A stretch of DNA of 11,245 nucleotides from Candidatus Curtissbacteria bacterium RIFCSPHIGHO2_12_FULL_41_17 (GTDB lineage: Bacteria; Patescibacteriota; Microgenomatia; Curtissbacterales; GWA2-41-24): assembly GCA_001774945.1 (NCBI GenBank), contig MFBL01000001.1:1-11245 (forward strand). Reading direction: 5' to 3'. A program made the position numbers and the translations under genes. Below are positions 6,884-11,244 of this stretch, piece after piece; the first letter of the stretch is position 1, and every line of letters starts with the position of its first letter. The notes under the pieces are model-generated. The model had not been told where the DNA came from. It saw nothing but the letters and a program-made list of their open reading frames with translations, and searched no databases.

Positions 6884-6918
6884 AGATTGCCACGTGGCTG
6901 TTGGCCACTCGCAATGAC
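6884..6918 (-). repeat. Right 35-nt hairpin repeat, inverted copy
   Basis: Read on the minus strand, the repeat has the same first 11 nt (GTCATTGCGAG) and last 10 nt (GTGGCAATCT) as the left copy and exactly the same length. The centre has a different sequence but again forms a hairpin, GTGGC-CAACA-GCCAC. It ends 2 nt before the glmS Shine-Dalgarno. Confidence 0.9.
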
Positions 6919-6920
6919 GG

Positions 6921-6926
6921 AAGGAG
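6921..6926 (+). promoter_or_regulatory. Ribosome binding site of glmS
   Basis: AAGGAG with 6 nt spacing to a GTG start at 6933. This is the clearest Shine-Dalgarno in the window, and it supports the GTG that gives the required MCGIFGYVG N-terminus. Confidence 0.8.
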
Positions 6927-6932
6927 AAAGAA

Positions 6933-8732
6933 GTGTGCGGAATATTTGGTTATGTTGGCCATCCTTCGCTAAAGTCTTCGAGGGGTAAATCAGCTGCAAA
7001 GATTGTTTTTGAGGGTTTAAAGAGCCTTGAATATCGGGGCTATGATTCGTGGGGAATAGTAGTCAGAAGTCAAAGTGGAAAGTCAAAGTTAATAGTAGAG
7101 AAACATGTCGGTAAGATCGGAAACTCAAAGCTTGACTCATCACTCATCACTCATCACTCATCACTAGCTTTAGGTCACACGCGTTGGGCAACTCATGGAG
7201 GAGTAACTGTTGAAAACGCCCATCCTCATCTGGATTGCAGTGGCAAGATTGCTCTTGTTCACAATGGTATTGTCGAGAATTATCAGGAGCTCAAAAAAAC
7301 ATTAATTGGTGCCGGTCATCGATTTAAATCTGAAACAGATACGGAAACAGTAGTTCATTTAGTTGAGGAGTATGCAAAAAACAAGCCTTTTGCCGAGGCG
7401 GTTCGATCTGCTTTTCTTGACGTTTCGGGTCTCAATGCATTTATCTTTCTCTCTATAGGTGGACAAATGGTTGCAGTAAAAAGCGGTACGCCTTTGGTTA
7501 TTGGCTTGGGTAAGGGCGAGAATTTTATCTCCAGTGACCCCAGCGCACTGCTTGCGCATACCAAAAGAGCAGTATTTTTAAAAGACAATGAAATTATCCA
7601 GTTAACAAATAATCGAGTCAATCTTATTGATACGGTAAGTGAAAAGAGGATTAAACCGAAAATCAGCAATTTAGATTGGAAGGTAGAGGAAACAAAGCCT
7701 GGAAAATTTGCGCATTATATGCTTAAAGAGATTTATGAACAGCCGCAAGTTTTGGCAAAAATCGCTGCAAATGGTCAACAGATAGAAAAGCTTGCAAAGA
7801 TTGTTGAGGATGCGCACGGGACTTTTTTTGTCGCATGCGGTTCTGCTTCATATGCAGCACTTTCGGGTACTTATCTTTTTGCAAAGATTGCCAAAAAACA
7901 CGTCAATTTTTCAATCGGCAGCGAATTTAACTATCTTGAGGATTATATACATAGTGGATCTTTAGTTATCCCGATTTCTCAAAGCGGCGAATCGGTAGAT
8001 GTTGTTGAACCAGTAGTTCGGGCAAAAAAAAGGGGAGCTAAGATTTTTGCGATCGTAAATGTTGTGGGTTCAACCTTGTATCGTACTGCAGACTATAATT
8101 TAATTTTGGGAGCCGGCGTGGAAAAAGCTGTTTGTGCGACCAAAAGCTGGACAGCAATGGTCGCCAATCTAATTTATTTGACCTACGCACTCGCTGGTCG
8201 CGTTAAGGACGGTCAGAAAATCATAGAAAAAGCCGCCAAGGCAGTGGAGGAAATTCTGACTGATCAATATCTTAACAAAATCAAAAAACTGGTGATGAAA
8301 CTTAAAAATTCCCGGGATGTTTATATAATTGGTCGCGGTCTTTCTTACGCAACAGCACTGGAGGCAACTCTAAAGCTTAAAGAAGTTTGCTATATTCACT
8401 CTGAAGGATTTGCCGGGGGAGAGTTGAAGCATGGGGTGATTGCCCTAATTGAAAAGGGTACTGCTGCAATTGCTTTTGCGCCACTTGATGAGACTTATGA
8501 GGCAATAATTTCTAATGCCATTGAGGTTAAATCACGGGGTGGCTATATCATCGGAGTTTCGCCAAAGCCTAATGAGGCTTTCGATTTCTACTTGCCGGTT
8601 GCTGATTGTGAAGAGGGATCGATTATTGCCAGTGTAGTACCTATTCAGCTTTTGGCTTATTATTTGGCAGTTGAGAAGGGACTAGATCCTGATAAACCCA
8701 GAAATCTCGCAAAATCCGTAACAGTAAAATGA
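6933..8732 (+). CDS. glmS: Glutamine--fructose-6-phosphate aminotransferase (isomerizing)
   Basis: GlmS makes glucosamine-6-P from fructose-6-P and glutamine, committing carbon to UDP-GlcNAc and the cell wall. It has 599 residues (E. coli 609). The N-terminal glutaminase domain starts MCGIFGYVG, so Cys becomes the nucleophile after Met removal. It continues with EYRGYDSWGI, GHTRWATHGG, HNGIVENY and SDTETVVHL (written here KSETDTETVVHL). Two SIS domains follow with CGSASYAA, SQSGESVDVV and EGFAGGELKHG, and the conserved C-terminal tail KPRNLAKSVTVK. Two linkers in the glutaminase domain are longer than usual and repeat-encoded: about residues 10-20, and 68-78 encoded by a 7-bp array. A second, synonymously different copy of its last 12 codons lies downstream (8770-8808). 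It follows the fructose-6-P-producing isomerase gene. Confidence 0.96.
   Translation: MCGIFGYVGHPSLKSSRGKSAAKIVFEGLKSLEYRGYDSWGIVVRSQSGKSKLIVEKHVGKIGNSKLDSSLITHHSSLALGHTRWATHGGVTVENAHPHLDCSGKIALVHNGIVENYQELKKTLIGAGHRFKSETDTETVVHLVEEYAKNKPFAEAVRSAFLDVSGLNAFIFLSIGGQMVAVKSGTPLVIGLGKGENFISSDPSALLAHTKRAVFLKDNEIIQLTNNRVNLIDTVSEKRIKPKISNLDWKVEETKPGKFAHYMLKEIYEQPQVLAKIAANGQQIEKLAKIVEDAHGTFFVACGSASYAALSGTYLFAKIAKKHVNFSIGSEFNYLEDYIHSGSLVIPISQSGESVDVVEPVVRAKKRGAKIFAIVNVVGSTLYRTADYNLILGAGVEKAVCATKSWTAMVANLIYLTYALAGRVKDGQKIIEKAAKAVEEILTDQYLNKIKKLVMKLKNSRDVYIIGRGLSYATALEATLKLKEVCYIHSEGFAGGELKHGVIALIEKGTAAIAFAPLDETYEAIISNAIEVKSRGGYIIGVSPKPNEAFDFYLPVADCEEGSIIASVVPIQLLAYYLAVEKGLDPDKPRNLAKSVTVK
7135..7165 (+). 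repeat. ACTCATC tandem array inside glmS
   Basis: Four perfect copies of ACTCATC plus a partial ACT. It encodes a Ser/His/Thr-rich stretch just before the conserved GHTRWATHG, in a variable linker of the glutaminase domain. Because 7 is not a multiple of 3, gain or loss of one unit would shift the frame. A looser 13-bp duplication (GTCAGAAGTCAAA / GTGGAAAGTCAAA) lies upstream at 7062-7087. Confidence 0.85.
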
Positions 8733-8780
8733 TTTCTGGGTTTGCGGTGCTCACTTCGTTGCGCGCCTAAAGCCCAGGAA
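8694..8780 (+). repeat. Inverted repeat and hairpin over the glmS stop
   Basis: AAACCCAGAAATC (8694-8706, coding for K-P-R-N-L) is perfectly inverted as GATTTCTGGGTTT (8731-8743), with 24 nt between. The second arm can alternatively pair with AAAGCCCAGGAA (8769-8780) in an 11-bp stem with two G-U pairs, enclosing a GGTGC/GCGCC stem. No U-tract follows, so an intrinsic terminator is not supported. Confidence 0.6.
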
Positions 8781-8808
8781 CTTAGCAAAGTCAGTAACGG
8801 TCAAATAA
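8770..8808 (+). pseudogene. Ghost copy of the glmS 3' end (12 codons plus stop)
   Basis: Read in frame, this stretch encodes KPRNLAKSVTVK followed by TAA, exactly the C-terminal 12 residues of the intact GlmS that ends 37 nt earlier with TGA. Eight of the 12 sense codons differ from the intact gene, all synonymously, and the stop differs too (10 of 39 nt in total). No further GlmS homology is seen upstream of 8770. It is a remnant of a second, diverged glmS allele, not a gene. Its last bases overlap the 3' end of the minus-strand gene at 8801. Confidence 0.85.
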
Positions 8809-9253
8809 CATTCGGGCCAGCATGGGTTTGCGCCAACTGATGGGCCATCACCCGGTAAAAATCGACTGGTCTCCTAAAATATTGATAATTAATTGGTTGA
8901 GTCGTTTCTAGTGTCAAATCAAGTGCGTCGCCGACTCTTGAATTGTAGACAAGTCGATACTCCCAGTTTTCTCCAAAATAAAAGATTCGAGCATTTTGGG
9001 AAAGGCTAAAGGTTAACCAGCCAATTTTATGGGATTGTCCAGGGATAATAAGCAGTCTCCCATCCGATTTTTCCAAGGCTATAGGTAGCTCCCGGTGCAT
9101 TAAGGCAATTCTTGCCTTGCGACCTTTCACAAGGTTAATTATCCCCAAAACACCATCAACCACCAAAAGATCTCCACACCCTCGGAGTCTAAATTCTTTT
9201 GAAAATGGTCTTTCAATTTCTCTTTGGTCAGCTGCAATTCGGCGCTCACTCAT
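8801..9253 (-). CDS. Hypothetical protein, unrecognised
   Basis: I do not recognise this 150-residue product. It has no signal peptide or membrane segment and no cysteine pairs or obvious catalytic motif. It begins MSERRIAADQREIERPF, then alternates hydrophobic stretches (LLVVDGVLGIINLV, RLLIIPG, ARIFYFG) with charged residues, suggesting a mostly beta fold, and ends with an aromatic segment (INYQYFRRPVDFYRV). The frame stays open upstream to a TTG at 9370, and there is an ATG at 9262. I prefer the ATG at 9253 because a strong promoter (TTGCCA-N17-TATAAT, 9263-9291) ends immediately before it and would leave the upstream starts untranscribed. It diverges from the methyltransferase gene. Its last codons overlap the ghost glmS tail, so the native C-terminus may have been altered. 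Confidence 0.6.
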   Translation of the reverse strand: MSERRIAADQREIERPFSKEFRLRGCGDLLVVDGVLGIINLVKGRKARIALMHRELPIALEKSDGRLLIIPGQSHKIGWLTFSLSQNARIFYFGENWEYRLVYNSRVGDALDLTLETTQPINYQYFRRPVDFYRVMAHQLAQTHAGPNVI

Positions 9254-9262
9254 GAGAGGCAT

Positions 9263-9291
9263 ATTATAAAATTTTTCATCGGGGATGGCAA
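9263..9291 (-). promoter_or_regulatory. Strong promoter of the minus-strand hypothetical gene
   Basis: On the minus strand, TTGCCA (9286-9291; 5 of 6 to consensus), a 17-nt spacer, then a perfect TATAAT (9263-9268). The predicted start, about 7 nt downstream, is within a few bases of the ATG at 9253, so the message should be nearly leaderless. Confidence 0.75.
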
Positions 9292-9304
9292 AGAATGGTA
9301 GAAT
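9275..9304 (+). promoter_or_regulatory. Possible promoter of the methyltransferase gene
   Basis: TAGAAT (9299-9304; 5 of 6 to TATAAT) sits 7 nt before the ATG at 9312. The best -35 is weak (TTCATC, 9275-9280, 18-nt spacing). It interleaves with the divergent promoter at 9263-9291. Confidence 0.4.
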
Positions 9305-9311
9305 TTTCCTA

Positions 9312-9908
9312 ATGAAATTGGGGGCGAAAGAACTGCGAGTAAGCGAGCCAACACCCGAGGATCTTACCAAGATAAAACGCCGGGAAATTTATATAATTTG
9401 CGACAATATTTTGGATACTTACAATACAGGATCGATTTTTAGGCTGGCGGATGCGGTGGCCGCCAAAAAAGTTTATCTTTGCGGTAAAACGCAAACTCCG
9501 CCATATCATAGGATTTCCAAAGCGGCAGTGGGAACAGAAAAATGGGTGTCGTGGAAGTATGCTTCAACGGCGGTTGACGCAATTACAGATTTAAAGGGGA
9601 AGTTCTCCACACTTCGATCAGACTCAGTGCAAGCAAGGTCGAACAATAAATATTCTTCGAGTGAAGAGAAGCGGAATCGAGAAGGTCGCTTAAAAATAAT
9701 AGCAATAGAGCAGAGCAAAAAGAGTGTTGACTTTCGCAATGTTGATTACAGTTTGCCGATAGCTTTTATTGTCGGAAATGAAACAGAAGGGGTATCAAAA
9801 GGAGCTCTCAAATTGGCAGACTACATTGTGGAGATACCAATGTTTGGAGTCAACAAGTCACTTAATGTGATGGTAAGTCTAGCTATTGTCCTCTACCGAA
9901 TGGTTTAG
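9312..9908 (+). CDS. SPOUT (TrmH/SpoU) family RNA 2'-O-methyltransferase
   Basis: An S-adenosylmethionine-dependent tRNA or rRNA ribose methyltransferase with the alpha/beta-knot fold. It has 198 residues from the ATG at 9312. Motif 1 is DNILDTYNTGSIFRLADA (residues 31-48), motif 2 is FIVGNETEGVSKGAL (152-166), and motif 3 is EIPMFGVNKSLNVMVSLAI (174-192), together forming the knot and cofactor site. There is no N-terminal RNA-binding extension, so it resembles minimal TrmL/TrmH-type enzymes; the target nucleotide cannot be told. An ATG at 9285 would add nine residues but lies inside the divergent promoter. Residues of about 98-126 (KFSTLRS to NREGR) form a hydrophilic insert between VDAITDLKG and LKIIAIEQS, encoded by two palindromic repeats. 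A ghost copy of the gene's tail follows downstream. Confidence 0.9.
   Translation: MKLGAKELRVSEPTPEDLTKIKRREIYIICDNILDTYNTGSIFRLADAVAAKKVYLCGKTQTPPYHRISKAAVGTEKWVSWKYASTAVDAITDLKGKFSTLRSDSVQARSNNKYSSSEEKRNREGRLKIIAIEQSKKSVDFRNVDYSLPIAFIVGNETEGVSKGALKLADYIVEIPMFGVNKSLNVMVSLAIVLYRMV
9613..9643 (+). repeat. TTCGA palindrome inserted in the methyltransferase gene
   Basis: The element runs from TTCGATCAGACTCAG to CAAGGTCGAA, resembling the palindrome at 60-96 in its TTCGA ends and ACTCAG core. It is read in frame without stop codons. Confidence 0.6.
9653..9684 (+). repeat. 32-nt palindromic repeat in the methyltransferase gene
   Basis: The same element as 1484-1515 (28 of 32 positions identical, same length). 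It is read in frame here as FFE-free coding sequence (SSSEEKRNREG) and, in the upstream copy, would be read in the ispG frame as KRNRE. It lies 9 nt after the repeat at 9613-9643. Confidence 0.8.
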
Positions 9909-9918
9909 AATGCTGAAG

Positions 9919-9950
9919 CTCGAAGAGCTGAAGTCCTGAGTTGATCGAAG
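9919..9950 (+). repeat. TTCGA-type palindrome between gene end and ghost tail
   Basis: CTCGAAGAGCTG at the left and CTGAGTTGATCGAAG at the right form imperfect inverted arms. It follows the methyltransferase stop by 10 nt and ends 1 nt before the ghost tail. Confidence 0.55.
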
Positions 9951-9951
9951 G

Positions 9952-10005
9952 ATGATGGTCAGTTTGGCGATTGTTTTGTACCAAACAGTTGCCACTAGCA
10001 ACTAG
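9952..10005 (+). pseudogene. Ghost copy of the methyltransferase 3' end
   Basis: In frame this reads MMVSLAIVLYQTVATSN and a TAG. The intact gene ends MVSLAIVLYRMV. Over the nine shared residues MVSLAIVLY, five codons differ and all the differences are synonymous (7 nt); then R becomes Q and M becomes T. The terminal ATSN and stop come from the 7-bp array starting at 9991. This is the remnant tail of a second, diverged allele and is not a functional gene by itself. Confidence 0.8.
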
Positions 10006-10025
10006 CCACTAGTAACTAGTTTCTA
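9991..10025 (+). repeat. 7-bp array at the pilin stop and ghost tail
   Basis: Five consecutive heptamers: GCCACTA, GCAACTA, GCCACTA, GTAACTA and GTTTCTA. The last unit supplies the stop codon of the minus-strand pilin (10023-10025), and an earlier one supplies the stop of the plus-strand ghost tail (10003-10005). Confidence 0.75.
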
Positions 10026-10577
10026 GTTTGGGGTTATCGTATAGCTGACAGTTTTTGAAGCTGCAGGACAAACGTTTGTATTACTGATGATATCTTTTTG
10101 GGTATCCCTTGCATTTTCCAGACAAGCGACAAGTGAATAAGTTGTACAAGCCGTTGTACAAAGACCATTGGATGCAGTTCTTGGAATATATCTGTAATCT
10201 GTGTTTGTCTTTGGGTCTTTTGGTACTTGTTTTATATACCCAGCCGAGCTTAGTGTCGGGTTACCAGTAATTGGGACGACTGCTGTTGATACACCGCAGA
10301 AATCGTTACAACCAGCATAATAATATGCTCCGGGAGTATCTTGTTTTGCCAGCTCAAGTGTTTTTTTAATTGCATCAAGATCAGTTTTTCTTCTGGAATC
10401 ACGGCTTCTTTCCTGAGTTCCGCCGTAAGATGCAAGGGTTAAACCTGCTAATACTCCAAGAATTGTAATGACGACTAATAATTCTATTAGAGTAAAGCCT
10501 TTGTGGTTGAGCGTTAACGGTTTACGGTTCACGGTTTTTTTAAAACTGTTAACAGTTAACTGTGAACAGTGAACCAT
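10023..10577 (-). CDS. Type IV pilin / pseudopilin with class III signal
   Basis: A type IV pilin-like protein, 184 residues from the ATG at 10577. The prepilin signal is KG^FTLIELLVVITILGVLAGLTLASYG, with Glu5 of the mature chain and an N-terminal hydrophobic helix that serves as membrane anchor and filament core. Cleavage and N-methylation by a prepilin peptidase are expected. The mature domain carries six cysteines (for example AGCNDFC, LCTTAC), consistent with disulfides outside the membrane. The leader before the cleavage site is 27 residues and is written by two 7-bp arrays; a GTG at 10532 would give a more usual leader starting MNRKPLTL. The ATG lies 1 nt after the stop of the upstream pilin gene, so the two form an operon. 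Major versus minor pilin role is undetermined. Confidence 0.88.
   Translation of the reverse strand: MVHCSQLTVNSFKKTVNRKPLTLNHKGFTLIELLVVITILGVLAGLTLASYGGTQERSRDSRRKTDLDAIKKTLELAKQDTPGAYYYAGCNDFCGVSTAVVPITGNPTLSSAGYIKQVPKDPKTNTDYRYIPRTASNGLCTTACTTYSLVACLENARDTQKDIISNTNVCPAASKTVSYTITPN
10505..10573 (-). repeat. Two 7-bp arrays forming the pilin leader
   Basis: Plus-strand units in the first array (10505-10539) are GGTTGAG, CGTTAAC, GGTTTAC, GGTTCAC and GGTTTTT. In the second (10546-10573) they are CTGTTAA, CAGTTAA, CTGTGAA and CAGTGAA. GGTTCAC (10526-10532) and GTGAACC (10569-10575) are complementary, so the arrays can fold on each other. They encode nearly the whole prepilin leader. Confidence 0.8.
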
Positions 10578-10578
10578 A

Positions 10579-11208
10579 TTAGTTATTGCAGATTACGAAG
10601 TAACCAGCATGAACGGCTAATTCCCAATCGGTAGTGGGGCCATCCCGGCCGGGTTTATTTTTACACTTTTTTCTGGAGTCTAATGATTGTGCATCTTGTG
10701 GTCTTTCGAGCTTAACCCAAAGGGAATAGTCGGTGGCACCATTGATTCCCTCTGTTGGAGGATTGAGTAACCCAGCATCATTGGGGCAGACGAGATTGGT
10801 ACTGATAGCTGAGGTTACATATTTATAAACTTGCGGATCACTATTTTGGGGATCTTCAATCACTGAAGACAAATACTTCAGGTCCGGGTCGGCTAAGTAA
10901 GTTGCCAGAGACGTATAGTCGGTAAAATATGGGTACCAAGCAGAACCTGAACAGTCAGACTTGGCTAGTTCCAAGGCTCTTTTCATTTGTGCCAAATCGC
11001 TTTTTCTAACGCCGTCTCTTCCTTTTGACTGGGCGTTGCCATAGGAAGCAAGAGTTAAAGAGGCTAAAATACCGATGATGGTTATTACGATAAGAAGCTC
11101 GATCAAAGTGAAGCCCCGCTTCACTTTGAAGTGGGTAGTGGGTAGTAGGTGGTAGTTAGATTTCTTTCTACGAACTACTAACTCCGAACTACGGACTAAC
11201 TTGGGCAT
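10579..11208 (-). CDS. Type IV pilin / pseudopilin, first of the pair
   Basis: A second type IV pilin-like protein, 209 residues from the ATG at 11208. The signal is KRG^FTLIELLIVITIIGILASLTLASYGNAQ, with Glu5 conserved. The membrane-helix region is nearly the same as in the downstream pilin (ASYG, then a charged R-D-x-x-R-K-x-D-L segment), so the two probably arose by duplication, while the C-terminal domains differ. It has four cysteines in the globular part (SDC, LVCPND, KKCKNK, VICNN). The frame is open to a TTG at 11244, but that codon is part of a TTGACA promoter-like box. The leader from 11208 is 32 residues and includes two 7-bp arrays; a GTG at 11124 would give the textbook leader MKRG. 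No Shine-Dalgarno supports either. It is cotranscribed with the following pilin gene. Confidence 0.87.
   Translation of the reverse strand: MPKLVRSSELVVRRKKSNYHLLPTTHFKVKRGFTLIELLIVITIIGILASLTLASYGNAQSKGRDGVRKSDLAQMKRALELAKSDCSGSAWYPYFTDYTSLATYLADPDLKYLSSVIEDPQNSDPQVYKYVTSAISTNLVCPNDAGLLNPPTEGINGATDYSLWVKLERPQDAQSLDSRKKCKNKPGRDGPTTDWELAVHAGYFVICNN
11131..11196 (-). repeat. Two 7-bp arrays in the leader of the first pilin
   Basis: Plus-strand units are GTGGGTA, GTGGGTA, GTAGGTG and GTAGTTA (11131-11158), then TACGAAC, TACTAAC, TCCGAAC and TACGGAC (11169-11196). They lie between the ATG at 11208 and the alternative GTG at 11124, so they are either leader codons or 5' untranslated sequence, depending on the true start. 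Confidence 0.8.
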
Positions 11209-11217
11209 TAAATTAAG

Positions 11218-11244
11218 CGTATAACGATTGACACATACTGTCAA
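11218..11244 (-). promoter_or_regulatory. Candidate pilin operon promoter
   Basis: A perfect minus-strand TTGACA (11239-11244) is followed 15 nt later by TATACG (11218-11223), or 17 nt later by the poorer TACGCT, just upstream of the ATG at 11208. TTGACA with TGTCAA (11228-11244) also forms a perfect 6-bp palindrome around CATAC, a possible operator overlapping the -35. The window ends here, so upstream elements are not visible. Confidence 0.45.

Larger units (their letters stand above)
6548..6918 (-). mobile_element. GIY-YIG unit bounded by inverted 35-nt hairpin repeats
   Basis: A 371-bp segment starts with a 35-nt repeat (6548-6582) and ends with the same repeat inverted (6884-6918), with a single small GIY-YIG nuclease gene between them on the opposite strand from its neighbours. 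It interrupts an otherwise co-directional isomerase-glmS pair. No target-site duplication is visible outside the repeats. The unit is inferred from this architecture; mobility itself is not shown. It could instead be a nuclease gene that happens to lie between two common repeats. Confidence 0.55.

Noticed and set aside
6540..6926. Target-site duplication flanking the GIY-YIG unit
   Set aside because: The bases just outside the two 35-nt repeats (T-rich on the left, GGAAGGAG on the right) show no direct repeat.
9254..9370. N-terminal extension of the minus-strand hypothetical gene to TTG 9370
   Set aside because: It would overlap the methyltransferase gene and span the gene's own strong promoter, so those codons would not be transcribed from it.
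9991..10025. CRISPR-like repeat array
   Set aside because: Units are contiguous 7-mers without spacers, and no cas genes are present in the window.
11209..11244. Pilin start at TTG 11244
   Set aside because: The TTG is part of a perfect TTGACA -35 box and palindrome; ATG 11208 or GTG 11124 are better starts.
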